Assembly: GCA_032207245.1 (NCBI GenBank)
Contig: CM063510.1
Span: 52,166,993-52,230,992 of the forward strand
DNA: 64,000 nt
Reading direction: 5' to 3'
From: Pardosa pseudoannulata
Taxonomy: Eukaryota > Arthropoda > Arachnida > Araneae > Lycosidae
A program made the position numbers and the translations under genes. The notes under the pieces were generated by a model. It was not told the origin of the DNA, made no database searches, and saw nothing but the letters and a program-made list of their open reading frames with translations. This document shows, piece by piece, positions 13,982 through 23,390 of the stretch (the stretch's first letter is position 1; each line of letters starts with the position of its first letter).

Positions 13982-14110
13982 TATATCAAAATTATTTAAC
14001 TTTAATATTTCTTCAAAAGCCTCCTCTCTCCAATTTTAATTCATTTAAATATCTTTACCAGCTTCTAAATGGTTTAATCAACGGAGTATTTTACACTTAA
14101 CATTCCTTTC

Positions 14111-14440
14111 TGTCATAAAACTGTAAACTTTCTGTCTATAGAGCAGTTTTCAAGCTGGTGGCGGAACATGATTTCGCGTTTTGCTGATATTGCATTTAAT
14201 TCGCTTATTAAGCTGTTTTTGTTGTGGGAAAAATTTTTGTTGTCAGCGCTCTTGGGTGTACTTGTGTCAGAGCAGAGTGAACTCTGTGGCTTTTGATTGT
14301 ATATTGTCCAGAAGGATAGATGTGCGGTGTTGCCGCTCTGAAATAAAGTTTTAAAATTAGACTTCTGAGTTCTCTTAAATATGAAGCCCGACTGCATTCT
14401 CATTACTTATAGCTGTTGAGTTTTCTCCTTGTGAAGGAGT
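14111..14440 (+). repeat. Possible LTR-like or decayed retroelement block
   Basis: This is a 300-base, GC-richer block with an AATAAAG polyadenylation-like signal at about 14342 followed by T-rich sequence, as in LTR R/U5 regions. A 96-codon minus-strand frame (14113-14403) shows no known motif. No second copy, paired ends or target duplication were found, so the call is weak. Confidence 0.25.
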
Positions 14441-14459
14441 GTTATAAAAAATGAATTAC

Positions 14460-14461
<2 letters not shown>

Positions 14462-14512
<51 letters not shown>
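14462..14512. repeat. (TA)n microsatellite
   Basis: Uninterrupted TA dinucleotides of about 50 bases. Confidence 0.95.
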
Positions 14513-14513
<1 letters not shown>

Positions 14514-15431
14514 ATAATATTTTTATAAATTTTGGTTCGGACTCTGTCTTTACGTTATTACTATCGGTCATCAAAATAAATGTATAAACATGTATAAACC
14601 TGCCGCAAGAGGTCGTAGTTAATGAAAATAAAGTTATCTTTTATACGATGAAATAAAATTCTTATTAAAAAAGAGGTATAATATTTTAATAATATTTTAA
14701 TTTAATTTAAACATATATCTTAACAAATCTCCGAAAGTAATGAAAAAATGCAGGTTATATGGCGTTGCTTCCAGTAGTTCAAAATAAATTGATAAATGCT
14801 TAGAAATTTGCCACGAGTGGTGCATAATAACTAAAAATGTTTTCTTTTTTGCGTTAACACAAAATAAAGATTAATTAAGAAAAAATGTTTCATTTTATTT
14901 TGTTAAATAAATATCATGAAACTGCGATATTTACATTTAATTAGTACAATAAATAAATACATACAGGTTGAAATTTAATATGCACATTTACTTGTTACCA
15001 GACTATATAATAGTATACATTAATAGTGGTATAGGTAATATATTTTATTACATTAGCAATTTAAATTAATTCTTCATTCTTCAAATTGAGATTCAAGCTT
15101 AAAACTTGAAACAGGATTTAAATTAATTCTATCTATTCCAGAAATCAAAAGGCCGAGCATTTTGATTGAAACTTAATTAGAATTTTAATTGCTCTTCAGG
15201 AAATATTTCAGATTATCAGAGATTTAATTATGTTTCAGCTTAAATGTACAAAGCTTCTAGTTCTACTAAGATTGATACCTTGCAAAATGCTTGAGATAAA
15301 ATTTAGAGTGATTTATTCAAAAAATGGTGTTAACGTGTTATTTTTCACAGACATAATACAAACGAAAATAAAAAGATACTCCTGGAATCAAGAGGGGTTT
15401 AATGAACTTTTGGGCGTCTTAAGTGCAAAAA
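14513..15431. other. AT-rich DNA flanking the Gypsy element
   Basis: No gene was recognised. The 72-codon plus frame at 15230-15448 runs into the LTR and has no motif. Confidence 0.5.
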
Positions 15432-15742
15432 GGCCGAAGAAGAACTAGCTAAAGCTAAGTGGCCGAGGTCAAAGCACATCCAGACCCAGATTGTGGGTTC
15501 GATCCTTGCCGTGGCTGTTTATCCATGGTACGGATTTTTAGTTTAAAATGTTAATCCTTATGTTCTTGAACAGATCTTTCTTTGATATGTAAATTATTTA
15601 TTTCTCGAATATTCTGTTCGGGTATAAAAGCTGATACCCACTAGTTGTAGGCAACTTCTTGATCCTGTAAGGTTGCGAGTTGCTACTTAGCTTCAATAAA
15701 TTGTTCTGTTAAGTTAAACGGTGTGTTCATTCAAATCTTCGT
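15432..15742 (+). repeat. 5' LTR of the Gypsy element
   Basis: Aligns end to end with 19979-20315. It contains a tRNA-like module near its start, a TATA box (TATAAAAG, about 15623-15630), and an AATAAA at 15695-15700 followed by the shared end CAAATCTTCGT. Relative to the 3' LTR it has lost several bases in the tRNA-like part and in the AATGTT...TTCTAG region. The start was chosen by alignment with the 3' LTR, which begins TGCCGC just after the purine tract; the first bases here are changed. Confidence 0.88.
15454..15516 (+). promoter_or_regulatory. tRNA-like module in 5' LTR (damaged copy)
   Basis: GGCCGA..GGTC at 15461 corresponds to an A box and GGTTCGATCC at 15496-15505 to a B box. Small deletions have removed two bases of the A box and bases of the anticodon-arm region. 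It is the counterpart of the better-preserved copy at 20005-20075. Confidence 0.7.
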
Positions 15743-16319
15743 GACAAATTTGAGGCGCCTAGGTAGGAGTTACCAGACTTGTATGCATTATTTGCTTCTC
15801 CGTACAGGAATTAGGTACCTCTTAAGAGACTTCTGCGAACATCGAATAAATCAAATCGACGAGTTTCCGGACCCCTATTCCCAGCCGCTACAGACCGTCA
15901 TCCAAGACGAAGTCGAAAGAGCTTTGGCGCCAGTGGTCGTAAAGTCTGCAGACGCCCAACGACGTCCCACGTATGCAGCCGCTGTGACGAGGAAACCTAG
16001 AAGTTCTGTCCAGAGATCAGCACCGCAGCCCAGGAAAACGGACCTATGGAGAACGACCGACAACAGACCAGTTTGTTTCCACTGTGGACGCCCTGGACAC
16101 GTCGTACGCTATTGCCGTGAGAGGAAGGCCATTTTTGACGATTATCGAGCCCGCCGACAGAACTTCGATGACGCTGACGATGAGTTTCGCCGACCCAGCC
16201 CCGAACGCCGTTCTTTTCCTAGTCCTACTAGAGGCCGATCACCAACCCGTCGTTTCCGATCGCCGTCGCCATATCGTCGATCAGGTCAATCTCCAAGCCG
16301 TAGAAACGAGGAAAACTAA
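15723..16319 (+). pseudogene. gag: Gag polyprotein C-terminal part (truncated), zinc knuckle
   Basis: The 198-codon frame encodes what looks like the nucleocapsid end of a Gypsy Gag. A CCHC zinc knuckle, CFHCGRPGHVVRYC, lies at about residues 118-131 and would bind element RNA during particle assembly. It is followed by an Arg/Ser/Pro-rich tail. A full Gypsy Gag normally also has a capsid region, but almost no space remains between the 5' LTR (ending about 15742) and this domain. The capsid part is therefore deleted, and the listed ATG lies inside the LTR and is not a meaningful start. The frame closes at 16319, 60 bases before the Pol frame. Assignment to Gag is firm; function is lost. Confidence 0.8.
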
Positions 16320-16379
16320 ACAGCGACCTTTCGAGGAGGTGAGGCCGCATGTTATGAAAATCCTCCATCGGCCGCAAGG

Positions 16380-18878
16380 ATGACGGGTAACCACCTCGAT
16401 GTTCTAGTAAATAATCAGCCGATCCGTGCTCTAGTAGATTCTGGAGCCTCGTTTTCTGTCGTCTCCGATAAGTTTCGTCGATCCTTAAAGAAAGTTATGT
16501 TCGCTGACGCCAAGAACACTATGCTGAAAGTCGCTAATGGCAATTTTGTTAGGCCACTGGGAAAATGTGTTCTGCGTGTCGTTATAAATAGACGAGAGCT
16601 GCCTGTTGAATTCATCGTCCTACAGCATTGTAGTCACGACGTAATCCTCGGATGGGACTTTTTGGAAGCTTCTCAAGCTGTGATAGACTGTGGCAGAAGT
16701 GAACTGTTGTTAGAAGATCCTGGCCAAGAAACCAAAGCACTAGACGCTTGGAAGGTGTATGCCACGAAGGACTACAAGCTTAAGCCACGATCCTTGACAA
16801 GAATAGCAGTATCAGGTTTAGATGTCGGAAGAAACATAAGCGTAATCGTGGAGGGCAATAGACACTTGCTGCTCGAAAGAAACCTTGCTACACCATCTAT
16901 GGTATCCTTATACCATAATGGACGAAGTGAAATTTGGATTGCCAACATGCAAGCCAAAGATCAAGTCATTCCTAAAGGAATGTACGTAGGCGAAGCTGAG
17001 CTCCTGGATGAAGGGCAGATATGCGAGATTGCGGAAACAACAAAAAGTACAAGTACTCTGCAGGAGCCGACGAATTCCAATACAGATTATACAATGATGA
17101 TATCCCCTGAGTTGAGCAGCGAAAGAAAACGCAAATTAGTCGAGCTCTTACAAACCTTTTCGGAAATTTTTACAAAAGCCAACAAGTCGACAGCCTCAAA
17201 GACAAATGTGAAACACAGGATCAATACGGGTGACCATGCTCCAATCTACCAAAGGGCTTACCGAGTTTCACCGACTGAAAGACGCATAATTCGCGAAGAA
17301 GTTCAGAAAATGCTTGATCAAGGTATTGTCCAGCCATCTGAGAGTCCGTGGTCATCTCCCGTCGTACTCATAAGGAAAAAGGATGGAAGCTGGCGTTTTT
17401 GCGTGGACTATCGCAAACTGAATAGAATCACGAAGAAAGATGTTTATCCTCTGCCCCGTATTGACGATACTCTAGACTGTTTAAAAGGCGCAAAGTTCTT
17501 TTCTTCCATGGATCTCCGATCTGGTTACTGGCAGATAGAAGTGGATGAAGCGGATCGTGAAAAGACTGCCTTTATTACTCCAGAAGGTTTATACGAATTT
17601 AAAGTCATGCCGTTTGGACTTTGCAATGCACCGGCGACTTTTGAAAGAATGATGGATAATTTGCTACGCCATCTTAAATGGACTATGTGCCTATGTTACT
17701 TGGACGACATAGTAGTTTTCTCAGAAAGTTACGAAGATCACCTTATCCGATTAAGGACAGTCCTGAAATGCATTCAACAAGCTGGACTCAAGCTTAACCC
17801 CAAGAAGTGCCTTTTTGCTGCTCAAGAAGTAAAAATACTAGGCCATCTCGTATCCAGTAGCGGTGTCCGTCCAGATCCTGACAAAGTGAGAGCAGTGACC
17901 AATTTTCCTACTCCGCAGAACTTACATGACGTACGAAGCTTTCTTGGGCTTTGCTCCTACTTCAGAAGGTTTATTAGAGGCTTTTGCTATATCGCCGAGC
18001 CCCTGCAGATGCTGTTGAAAGGCGATGCGAAATTTCATTGGGGTCCTGAAGAGGTAGAGGCTTTTGACAACCTTAAGAAGGCGCTTACATCTGATCCAGT
18101 ATTGGGTATATTCGACGAAAGATGCCCTACAGAAATTCATACAGACGCCAGCGGATATGGTATTGGAGCAGTTCTGGTTCAAATTCAGAATGACGTGGAA
18201 AAAGTCATAGGGTACGCCTCTAGGACCCTGACAAAGGCCGAAAAAAATTATTCTACTACAGAACGAGAATGCCTTGCCGTCGTATGGGCTATCAATAAAT
18301 TCCGGCCATACCTGTTTGGAAGACATTTTACCGTCGTGACAGATCACCATTCATTGTGCTGGCTTATGACCCTAAAGGATCCCTCAGGCAGACTGGCAAG
18401 GTGGGCTCTTCGACTCCAAGAACATAATTTTTCAGTAAAATACAAATCCGGTAGGAAGCATAACGATGCCGACGCTCTCTCCAGGAATCCAGTAGATGAA
18501 GAGACTGAGACGCAAGATCAATTTTTAGCTGTAACCACGAGTATAGACCTCGCTGTCGAGCAGAAGAAAGATCCAGACATAGCAAAAATGATCCTTCCGA
18601 AGATCGGCTCATCCACCGAAAATAAATTTGAGTTAATTGACGGAGTCCTGTGCAGAAAGAATTTTGATCCAGATGGAAAGACATGGTTGCCCGTCATTCC
18701 CAAACATCTGCGAGCAGACATACTGAAGCATTTTCACGACGCACCTACCGCAGGGCATCTTGGCTTTGCGAAAACGTACGACAGGATCCGTAAAAGATTT
18801 TATTGGCCGGGAATGTACCGAAATGTTGTTAGATATGTCATGCACTGCCGAGAGATGCCAAAGGAAAAACAAATATAG
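16380..18878 (+). CDS. pol: Gypsy Pol: protease, reverse transcriptase, RNase H, integrase zinc domain (truncated)
   Basis: An 832-codon frame. The aspartic protease active site ALVDSGASF (catalytic D at about residue 20) is followed by the flap-distal VILGWDF motif. Reverse transcriptase motifs include YPLPRIDDTL, MDLRSGYWQI, FGLCNAPATF and the catalytic YLDD at residues 440-443. The RNase H domain shows HTDASGYGIGAVL (D589), TERECLAVVWA and DHHSLCWL. The integrase HHCC zinc region begins near AGHLGFAKT, but the last Cys pair is disturbed by a one-base insertion and the frame then runs into an 86-bp foreign block, ending with a stop at 18878. This would be the polyprotein for processing, cDNA synthesis and integration. 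RT and RNase H look intact, but without an integrase core the product is incomplete. Confidence 0.95.
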   Translation: MTGNHLDVLVNNQPIRALVDSGASFSVVSDKFRRSLKKVMFADAKNTMLKVANGNFVRPLGKCVLRVVINRRELPVEFIVLQHCSHDVILGWDFLEASQAVIDCGRSELLLEDPGQETKALDAWKVYATKDYKLKPRSLTRIAVSGLDVGRNISVIVEGNRHLLLERNLATPSMVSLYHNGRSEIWIANMQAKDQVIPKGMYVGEAELLDEGQICEIAETTKSTSTLQEPTNSNTDYTMMISPELSSERKRKLVELLQTFSEIFTKANKSTASKTNVKHRINTGDHAPIYQRAYRVSPTERRIIREEVQKMLDQGIVQPSESPWSSPVVLIRKKDGSWRFCVDYRKLNRITKKDVYPLPRIDDTLDCLKGAKFFSSMDLRSGYWQIEVDEADREKTAFITPEGLYEFKVMPFGLCNAPATFERMMDNLLRHLKWTMCLCYLDDIVVFSESYEDHLIRLRTVLKCIQQAGLKLNPKKCLFAAQEVKILGHLVSSSGVRPDPDKVRAVTNFPTPQNLHDVRSFLGLCSYFRRFIRGFCYIAEPLQMLLKGDAKFHWGPEEVEAFDNLKKALTSDPVLGIFDERCPTEIHTDASGYGIGAVLVQIQNDVEKVIGYASRTLTKAEKNYSTTERECLAVVWAINKFRPYLFGRHFTVVTDHHSLCWLMTLKDPSGRLARWALRLQEHNFSVKYKSGRKHNDADALSRNPVDEETETQDQFLAVTTSIDLAVEQKKDPDIAKMILPKIGSSTENKFELIDGVLCRKNFDPDGKTWLPVIPKHLRADILKHFHDAPTAGHLGFAKTYDRIRKRFYWPGMYRNVVRYVMHCREMPKEKQI

Positions 18879-18953
18879 GGCATTTAAAGTAATAAAAACT
18901 GACAAAAATTAGACATAACTAAATAGTATAAGACACAATTGTGGTGAGGCTAT
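18868..18953 (+). repeat. 86-bp block interrupting pol, identical to 38191-38276
   Basis: The block from AACAAATATAGGG to GTGAGGCTAT is identical, without indels, to 38191-38276. It replaces the short linker expected between the integrase zinc domain and the catalytic core, and it carries stop codons. It is therefore foreign to a working element. Confidence 0.92.
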
Positions 18954-18957
18954 ACGC

Positions 18958-19395
18958 TTGGTTTCTATCCCTCCTGCTGTCGCACCTTTTCATCGAATTG
19001 GGATAGATCTGCTTGGGAGATTTCCTAAATCTGCCCATGGTAATAAGTGGATCGCAGTATGCACCGATTATTGTACACGCTATGCAATAACTAAAGCTTT
19101 ACCAACTGCTGAAGCCGAAGAAGTAGCCAAGTTCCTGCTCGAAGAGATTCTTCTAAAACATGGAGCTCCTCGAGTCATTATTACAGATCGTGGTGCTGTT
19201 TTTCAATCCAGACTTGTTTCCGCTCTCGTCGAATTGTGTAATATCGATCATCGCATGACGACGGCCTATCATCCCCAGACAAATGGTTTGACGGAGCGCC
19301 TTAACAAAACTGTAGCCGATATGCTGTCCATGTATGTTAACACCGAACAAGAAAAACTGGGACGAAATTCTACCATTTGTGACGTTCGCCTATAA
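18958..19395 (+). pseudogene. pol: Gypsy integrase catalytic core (separated from Pol)
   Basis: A 145-codon frame with the full D,D(35)E set: D17 in GIDLLG, D77 in ITDRG and E113 in LTERLNKT, spaced 59 and 35 residues apart as in retroviral-type integrases. The conserved HPQTNG motif precedes the glutamate. The domain inserts element cDNA into the host chromosome. It is cut off from the Pol frame by the 86-bp block, and a frameshift near 19350 moves the rest of the core into another frame. The ATG used here is incidental; the domain was originally internal to Pol. Confidence 0.92.
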
Positions 19396-19567
19396 CACTG
19401 CTAAGCAGGAGACAACAGGATTCACACCGTTCTACCTAGTTCATGGACGTGAAGCCGAAACGACTCTGGACACGATGTTTCCATTCTGCCCTGATGATGC
19501 AACTAACGATTACATAGCCAAGACCATTTCCAGAGCAGAAGAGTCGCGTGAAGTACTTGGGATCTAA
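19334..19567 (+). pseudogene. pol: Integrase C-terminal part, frameshifted fragment
   Basis: The frame continues the integrase after the shift near 19350, with the typical FVTFAYNTAKQ and TPFYLVHGREA motifs. It stops at 19565-19567 within a 28-base segment (19547-19574) that is also found at 38364-38391. Confidence 0.88.
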
Positions 19568-19945
19568 ATCTAACAGCGCAAGATAAAGACCGTCGACGTT
19601 ATGACTCGAAGCACCGAATGGTGTTTTATAGTCCTGGAGACCTCGTATGGGTTTATACCCCGGTCCGAAAGGTCGGTCTTTCAGAGAAGCTCTTAAGGAA
19701 GGTATTTTGGTCCCTATCAAGTGTTGCGCCGTTTATCCGACGTTACCTATGAAGTGCAAGATTTCGATCCTGCCTCCCGAAAAAGAAAACCAAAAGACGT
19801 TGTCCATGTTTTACGTATGAAGCCATACCATGATCCGACGAAGCAGACCGAAAGTGAAGATGGACGAAATCCAGGTGTCGTTCTTCCGGAAGAGAAGTCA
19901 AAAGAAATTTACAAGGGACCTTTGACACGCTCCAGATCTAAATAG
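19568..19945 (+). pseudogene. pol: Pol C-terminal tail, frameshifted
   Basis: Downstream reading includes GDLVWVYTPVRK and LSEKLLRK (about 19640-19700), then after another shift the 74-codon frame 19721-19945 with DVVHVLRMKPY and a basic end, GPLTRSRSK. This is the GPY/F-type C-terminal integrase module and tail seen in many arthropod Gypsy elements. The stop at 19945 is 20 bases before the purine-rich tract. Confidence 0.85.
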
Positions 19946-19965
19946 CAGCGAGACGCTGTCTTTTT

Positions 19966-19978
19966 GAGAAAGGGGCAA
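19966..19978 (+). other. Polypurine tract
   Basis: GAGAAAGGGG immediately before the 3' LTR is the expected primer site for plus-strand DNA synthesis. It fixes the LTR start near 19979. Confidence 0.75.
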
Positions 19979-20315
19979 TGCCGCATAAAGAAGCTTAGCC
20001 AACGAGCTAAGTGGCCGAATGGTCAAAGCACGCGATCCAGACCCGAAGATTGTGGGTTCGATCCTTGCCGTGGCTGTTTATCCATAGTACGGATTTTTAA
20101 TTTAAAAATGTTATTTATTGTTTCCTTATGTTCTTGAACTTTCTAGATCTTTCTTTAATATGTAAATTATTTATTTCTCGAATATTCTGTTCGGGTATAA
20201 AAGCTGATACCCACTAGTTGTAGGCAACTTCTTGATCCTGTAAGGTTGCGAGTTGCTACTTAGCTTCAATAAATTGTTCTGTTAAGTTAAACGGTGTGTT
20301 CATTCAAATCTTCGT
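19979..20315 (+). repeat. 3' LTR of the Gypsy element
   Basis: 337 bases matching 15432-15742, starting TGCCGC after the purine tract and ending CTTCGT. It contains a tRNA-like module (20005-20075), a TATA box at 20196-20203 and AATAAA at 20268-20273. The sequence just after the end (20316-20338) matches 38399-38421, which places the boundary. Confidence 0.9.
20005..20075 (+). promoter_or_regulatory. tRNA-like module in 3' LTR with A and B boxes
   Basis: A 71-nt segment resembles a tRNA. The A box is TGGCCGAATGG (20012-20022) and the B box GGTTCGATCC (20055-20064). AGCTAAG (20005-20011) can pair with CGTGGCT (20069-20075) as an acceptor stem with one mismatch, and GTGGG/CTTGC flanks the TTCGATC loop as a T stem. 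The anticodon loop is oversized, so it is not a working tRNA. Its position inside both LTRs means it is copied with the element. An internal RNA polymerase III promoter is plausible but unproven. Confidence 0.75.
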
Positions 20316-21361
20316 CATCTTTTGTAAAGAAGACCTATGAATTTTGTTAATATTTGAATAAGGTCATTTCTCTTAGAAGGCAAAAATAGACTTCCATTAA
20401 TTGTTTCATTTTAATTAACATTTCATAGAAAAGAATATTTTAATGGTGCTTATGATATATAAACTTTATTCCAAATTGATGCTTTTTTGTTTTACTTTTT
20501 AAATTTAAATTAAAGGAGAAAGTCAAAATCGTCACTAAATAAAAATGTACCTATGTGGAGTTATTTAGGAATCCCTAAGGACAGTGCCCAATTTGAAGGG
20601 GGCAATGTTTTCCCCATGTTTGCGGTTTAAAGGCGGGTAAAGGGAGACCAATACATAAAAAGTTAAGAAGGGGGAGCAGAGTTCGGGAGTCGGAGACCAA
20701 AGGATATATATATATATATATATATAAAATGTTCCAGTGCATCCGCATTTCAGAATCACCCCCAATCATTTAAAAATCCCCAGACCAGTGGTGAGACTGA
20801 AGTAAGCAATGCTTGATAATGTATTATAAAAAAAGTAATACATTCACCAACAGTTCCCAACCTGAGTACCATTATTTTCGAAATTGGTTGGGGACGTTAT
20901 GTTTGCAACTGCGATCCAATCATACGAATTTGAAATTATGCCCTCTCACTTCTTTTTTTACCTAATTTGGGGTACTAAAGCTGGCACTAAGTAGAAAGTT
21001 TTGAAAAGCAAATTAACTATTAATCTCAGAGCCTGTGGTTAAATTTAAAGCTTAAATAATTAACACAACGCAAGACAAATAAAATTGATCATAGGTAAAT
21101 ACCTAAACCTAACAACAATGCTAAGTCATTTGAAGCATTCCCTAAAGTATGTTATGAATCATTATGCTTTTCAAGAGAAAATATCGATTAATGCTCTTAA
21201 CTAATTCGGCAAATGTACATACAACACATGATGACTTGAAAAATTTTTTTAACTAATTGAGCTGAAAAAAGGTAGCGGAGGCATACATACAGACTAAAGA
21301 TCTTTATTAGATACGCAAATATGTTATACAAGGACTGTCTTGTTATGATGATTTATAATCC
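20316..21361 (+). repeat. Mosaic repeat, copy A part 1 (matches 38399-40385)
   Basis: Near-identical blocks occur in the same order here and at 38.4-40.4 kb, separated by unrelated fillers. Block pairs: 20316-20338/38399-38421, 20533-20582/38512-38561, about 20657-20702/38683-38728, 21026-21086/39165-39225, 21133-21210/39316-39393, 21219-21243/39724-39747 and 21328-21361/40352-40385. The last two B-side blocks lie inside the long-TIR transposon, so this region holds scraps of a second copy of that transposon. Block order continues the 86-bp and 28-bp pairs found within the Gypsy element. Confidence 0.9.
20533..20875 (+). repeat. Solo-LTR-like interspersed repeat, copy 2 of 3 (truncated)
   Basis: Starts in the middle of the family (CACTAAATAAAAATG) and carries GTCGGAGACCAAAGG and CACCAACAGTTCCCAACC. 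A (TA)n tract at 20706-20727 sits where the copy at 38438 has about 60 bases of unique sequence. The Tyr/Ile open frames here come from that TA tract. Confidence 0.7.
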
Positions 21362-21519
21362 GATATTTAAAGTGAATTGTTGCATCACTGCGAATATCTT
21401 TACATTTGCTTTCTCTCAAAAATCCATGCCAAAAGTGGGTTTTGCATTCAGAAAGTTTTAATAAAATGATGAAGACATGTCGATAAGTCTATGGAATTAT
21501 TTTTAAAAATGGGATGCTA

Positions 21520-21860
21520 TTATCTCAGCTGATCGGGCATCTGGTTGATAACATCCGGAGGAATCGCTTTATTGAACTGCTAACCGGACAGGTGTAAGTC
21601 AGGTTCCAAGGAACTCTAGGAGTTTTCAGTAATCGAGAGCAGTCTCGACGATCTATAATACATCATTAATTGATGTCTCCGGACAAACCTTTAGAGATCA
21701 AGGGAAGCTAATACTGCTACTTCGCTTACACTATATAAGGTTTCTGTCGTTCGAGACTCTTTCTTCGGGGTGCCATTGAAACTGACACTGGGGACACTTC
21801 ACCTACACCTTAATAAATTTCTGAGATAGAATGATTAACCTTTTCACGACTGGAGTTTTC
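21520..21860 (+). repeat. Probable solo LTR or LTR-like element
   Basis: A GC-richer 300-base block with a TATA box (CTATATAAGG, 21731-21740) followed about 75 bases later by AATAAA (21812-21817). This is the spacing expected of an LTR promoter and polyadenylation signal. Ends and target duplication were not resolved, and no second copy is in the window. Confidence 0.4.
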
Positions 21861-23090
21861 CTCATATTCGCGTAGATGAAGATGAGATTAAGCTAGTCCA
21901 TTCGATCACAATGATTTTAGACAAACGACGCTGCATTGAGTAATTATTAAGTTTGTAAAAGTATTCTCACGAAAGTAGGACTAATAATTAAAATTAATAA
22001 TAAGAATGACTCTGCCATTCTAGTAAAAACATTGCTAAATAATACATAAAATTCGTGAAACATAGGGGATTTAAATGCTTGGTGCATATCTTGACCAGTC
22101 CCATATTTTGATACTAAATCCACTTGGTTGATATATCAACAACCCATCCTCAAAAGGTTCAGATGGTTTTCGGTGTTAACAATCCTCTAATCCTATTCTG
22201 CTCTAAATAATGTCCTGTCACAAGGTAAAGAGGAGCTCAGTTCAAGAGTGCATAAAGGTAGCGTCCACTATTTCTACTATATACCGTTTTTTCTCACGAT
22301 AGTAGATAAGTCTGTAACTGGGAATTTAAGGTAACGAAAATTCGTTACAATACACATAGATGCTTCCATTCCCACACATACTCAGAGAGATAGAGAGAAG
22401 AATAGATAGAGAGATAGACCCTTGAAAGGGCCATCTTGTTCTAGTAATTTTATGTTAAAATACTTTTGTGATTAATTTATAAAATGGATGGTAATCTCCT
22501 CAGCATTATTTATTAATTAACCATCATAAGTAAAGAATGTAGCTTGTTGTCTAAAATAAATTTGATTTTAAAGACCATTTTTTAAGTATATTTAATAATA
22601 GATGGGATAGAAAGTGCCTACCCAGAAAAAAGAAAAAAAATTAAATATAAAACTGTACCATCTATTAAAATCATTTTAAATATTAAAAGAATCTTGATGG
22701 TTCGTATATTCCATAGCCTTATAAATATGATGTATTACAACAAGTGATGCATAAACCTGTAGATCCATAAGCAACTAGAAATGCGATACTAACCTAATAG
22801 CTTTAAACGCTGCTTTGTACGCGAAGTTTGTGTAGAGTGCATATTATAATGCGTCACATATAACTCAATCTCATAACAAAATGAAATTCATTTGAGGTAC
22901 TAAAGCTGTCTAGTTACATTAACGCGATGTTTTCCCCTTGGCGTGACACTTCCGACCGAATTTCTCTCTACTCATTTGATCCATTTTCAGTCTTTTCATA
23001 AAACCATCGGCCATTTTATGAAGGACTCGAAAGAAAATACTTGAGATATAGAATATGAAATAGGGGATATAAAAGAGTGGTCCTTCAGTT
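21861..23090. other. Intergenic DNA, nothing recognised
   Basis: AT-rich, with a short GATA/GAGA-like patch at about 22383-22420. The 83-codon minus frame at 22919-23170 has no motif. Confidence 0.5.
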
Positions 23091-23390
23091 ATATGAAAAA
23101 TATTTATTAATTCCATCAGATTAACTGAATGGATATTTTCTAATTTTCGTGCATTCCAAAGAAATAACAAGAATTTTAGCTAATGCTTTGAGAATATTAA
23201 TTGATTTTTATTATTAAAACTTTTATTAAACCCAACATCTTAAATCATAAGGGATTATAAAGCGTATTTTATAAATTTTGTTTAGCATGACCATAACAGC
23301 ATAAGTTTCTGAGTAATTAAATTATTTACGTCTTAATTAGATAGCTTTAAGTGTGCTAATATCACTATTATTCTGCTAAAGAGCTATTTA

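Larger units (their letters stand above)
15432..20315 (+). mobile_element. Gypsy-type LTR retrotransposon, nearly full length, defective
   Basis: The element is about 4.9 kb. Related LTRs lie at both ends, with a Gag remnant bearing a zinc knuckle, then protease, reverse transcriptase, RNase H, integrase and a basic C-terminal tail. The order PR-RT-RH-INT is that of Ty3/Gypsy. A purine-rich tract (GAGAAAGGGG, 19966-19975) precedes the 3' LTR. Defects are a missing Gag N-terminal half, an 86-bp foreign block plus a one-base insertion before the integrase core, and later frameshifts near 19350, 19555 and 19700. The two LTRs differ by many small indels, so the insertion is not young or has been mutated heavily. 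No target duplication could be recognised, and the primer-binding site just after 15742 is degenerate. Confidence 0.93.

Noticed and set aside
14113..14403. 96-codon minus-strand frame as a small gene
   Set aside because: No motif or homologue recognised; an AATAAA signal in the other direction suggests LTR-like DNA instead.
17922..18350. 142-codon minus-strand frame inside the Gypsy pol gene
   Set aside because: It is the antisense shadow of the reverse transcriptase and RNase H coding sequence.
20005..20075. A functional tRNA gene
   Set aside because: The anticodon loop is oversized, the D arm does not pair properly, and the segment lies within an LTR repeated at both element ends.
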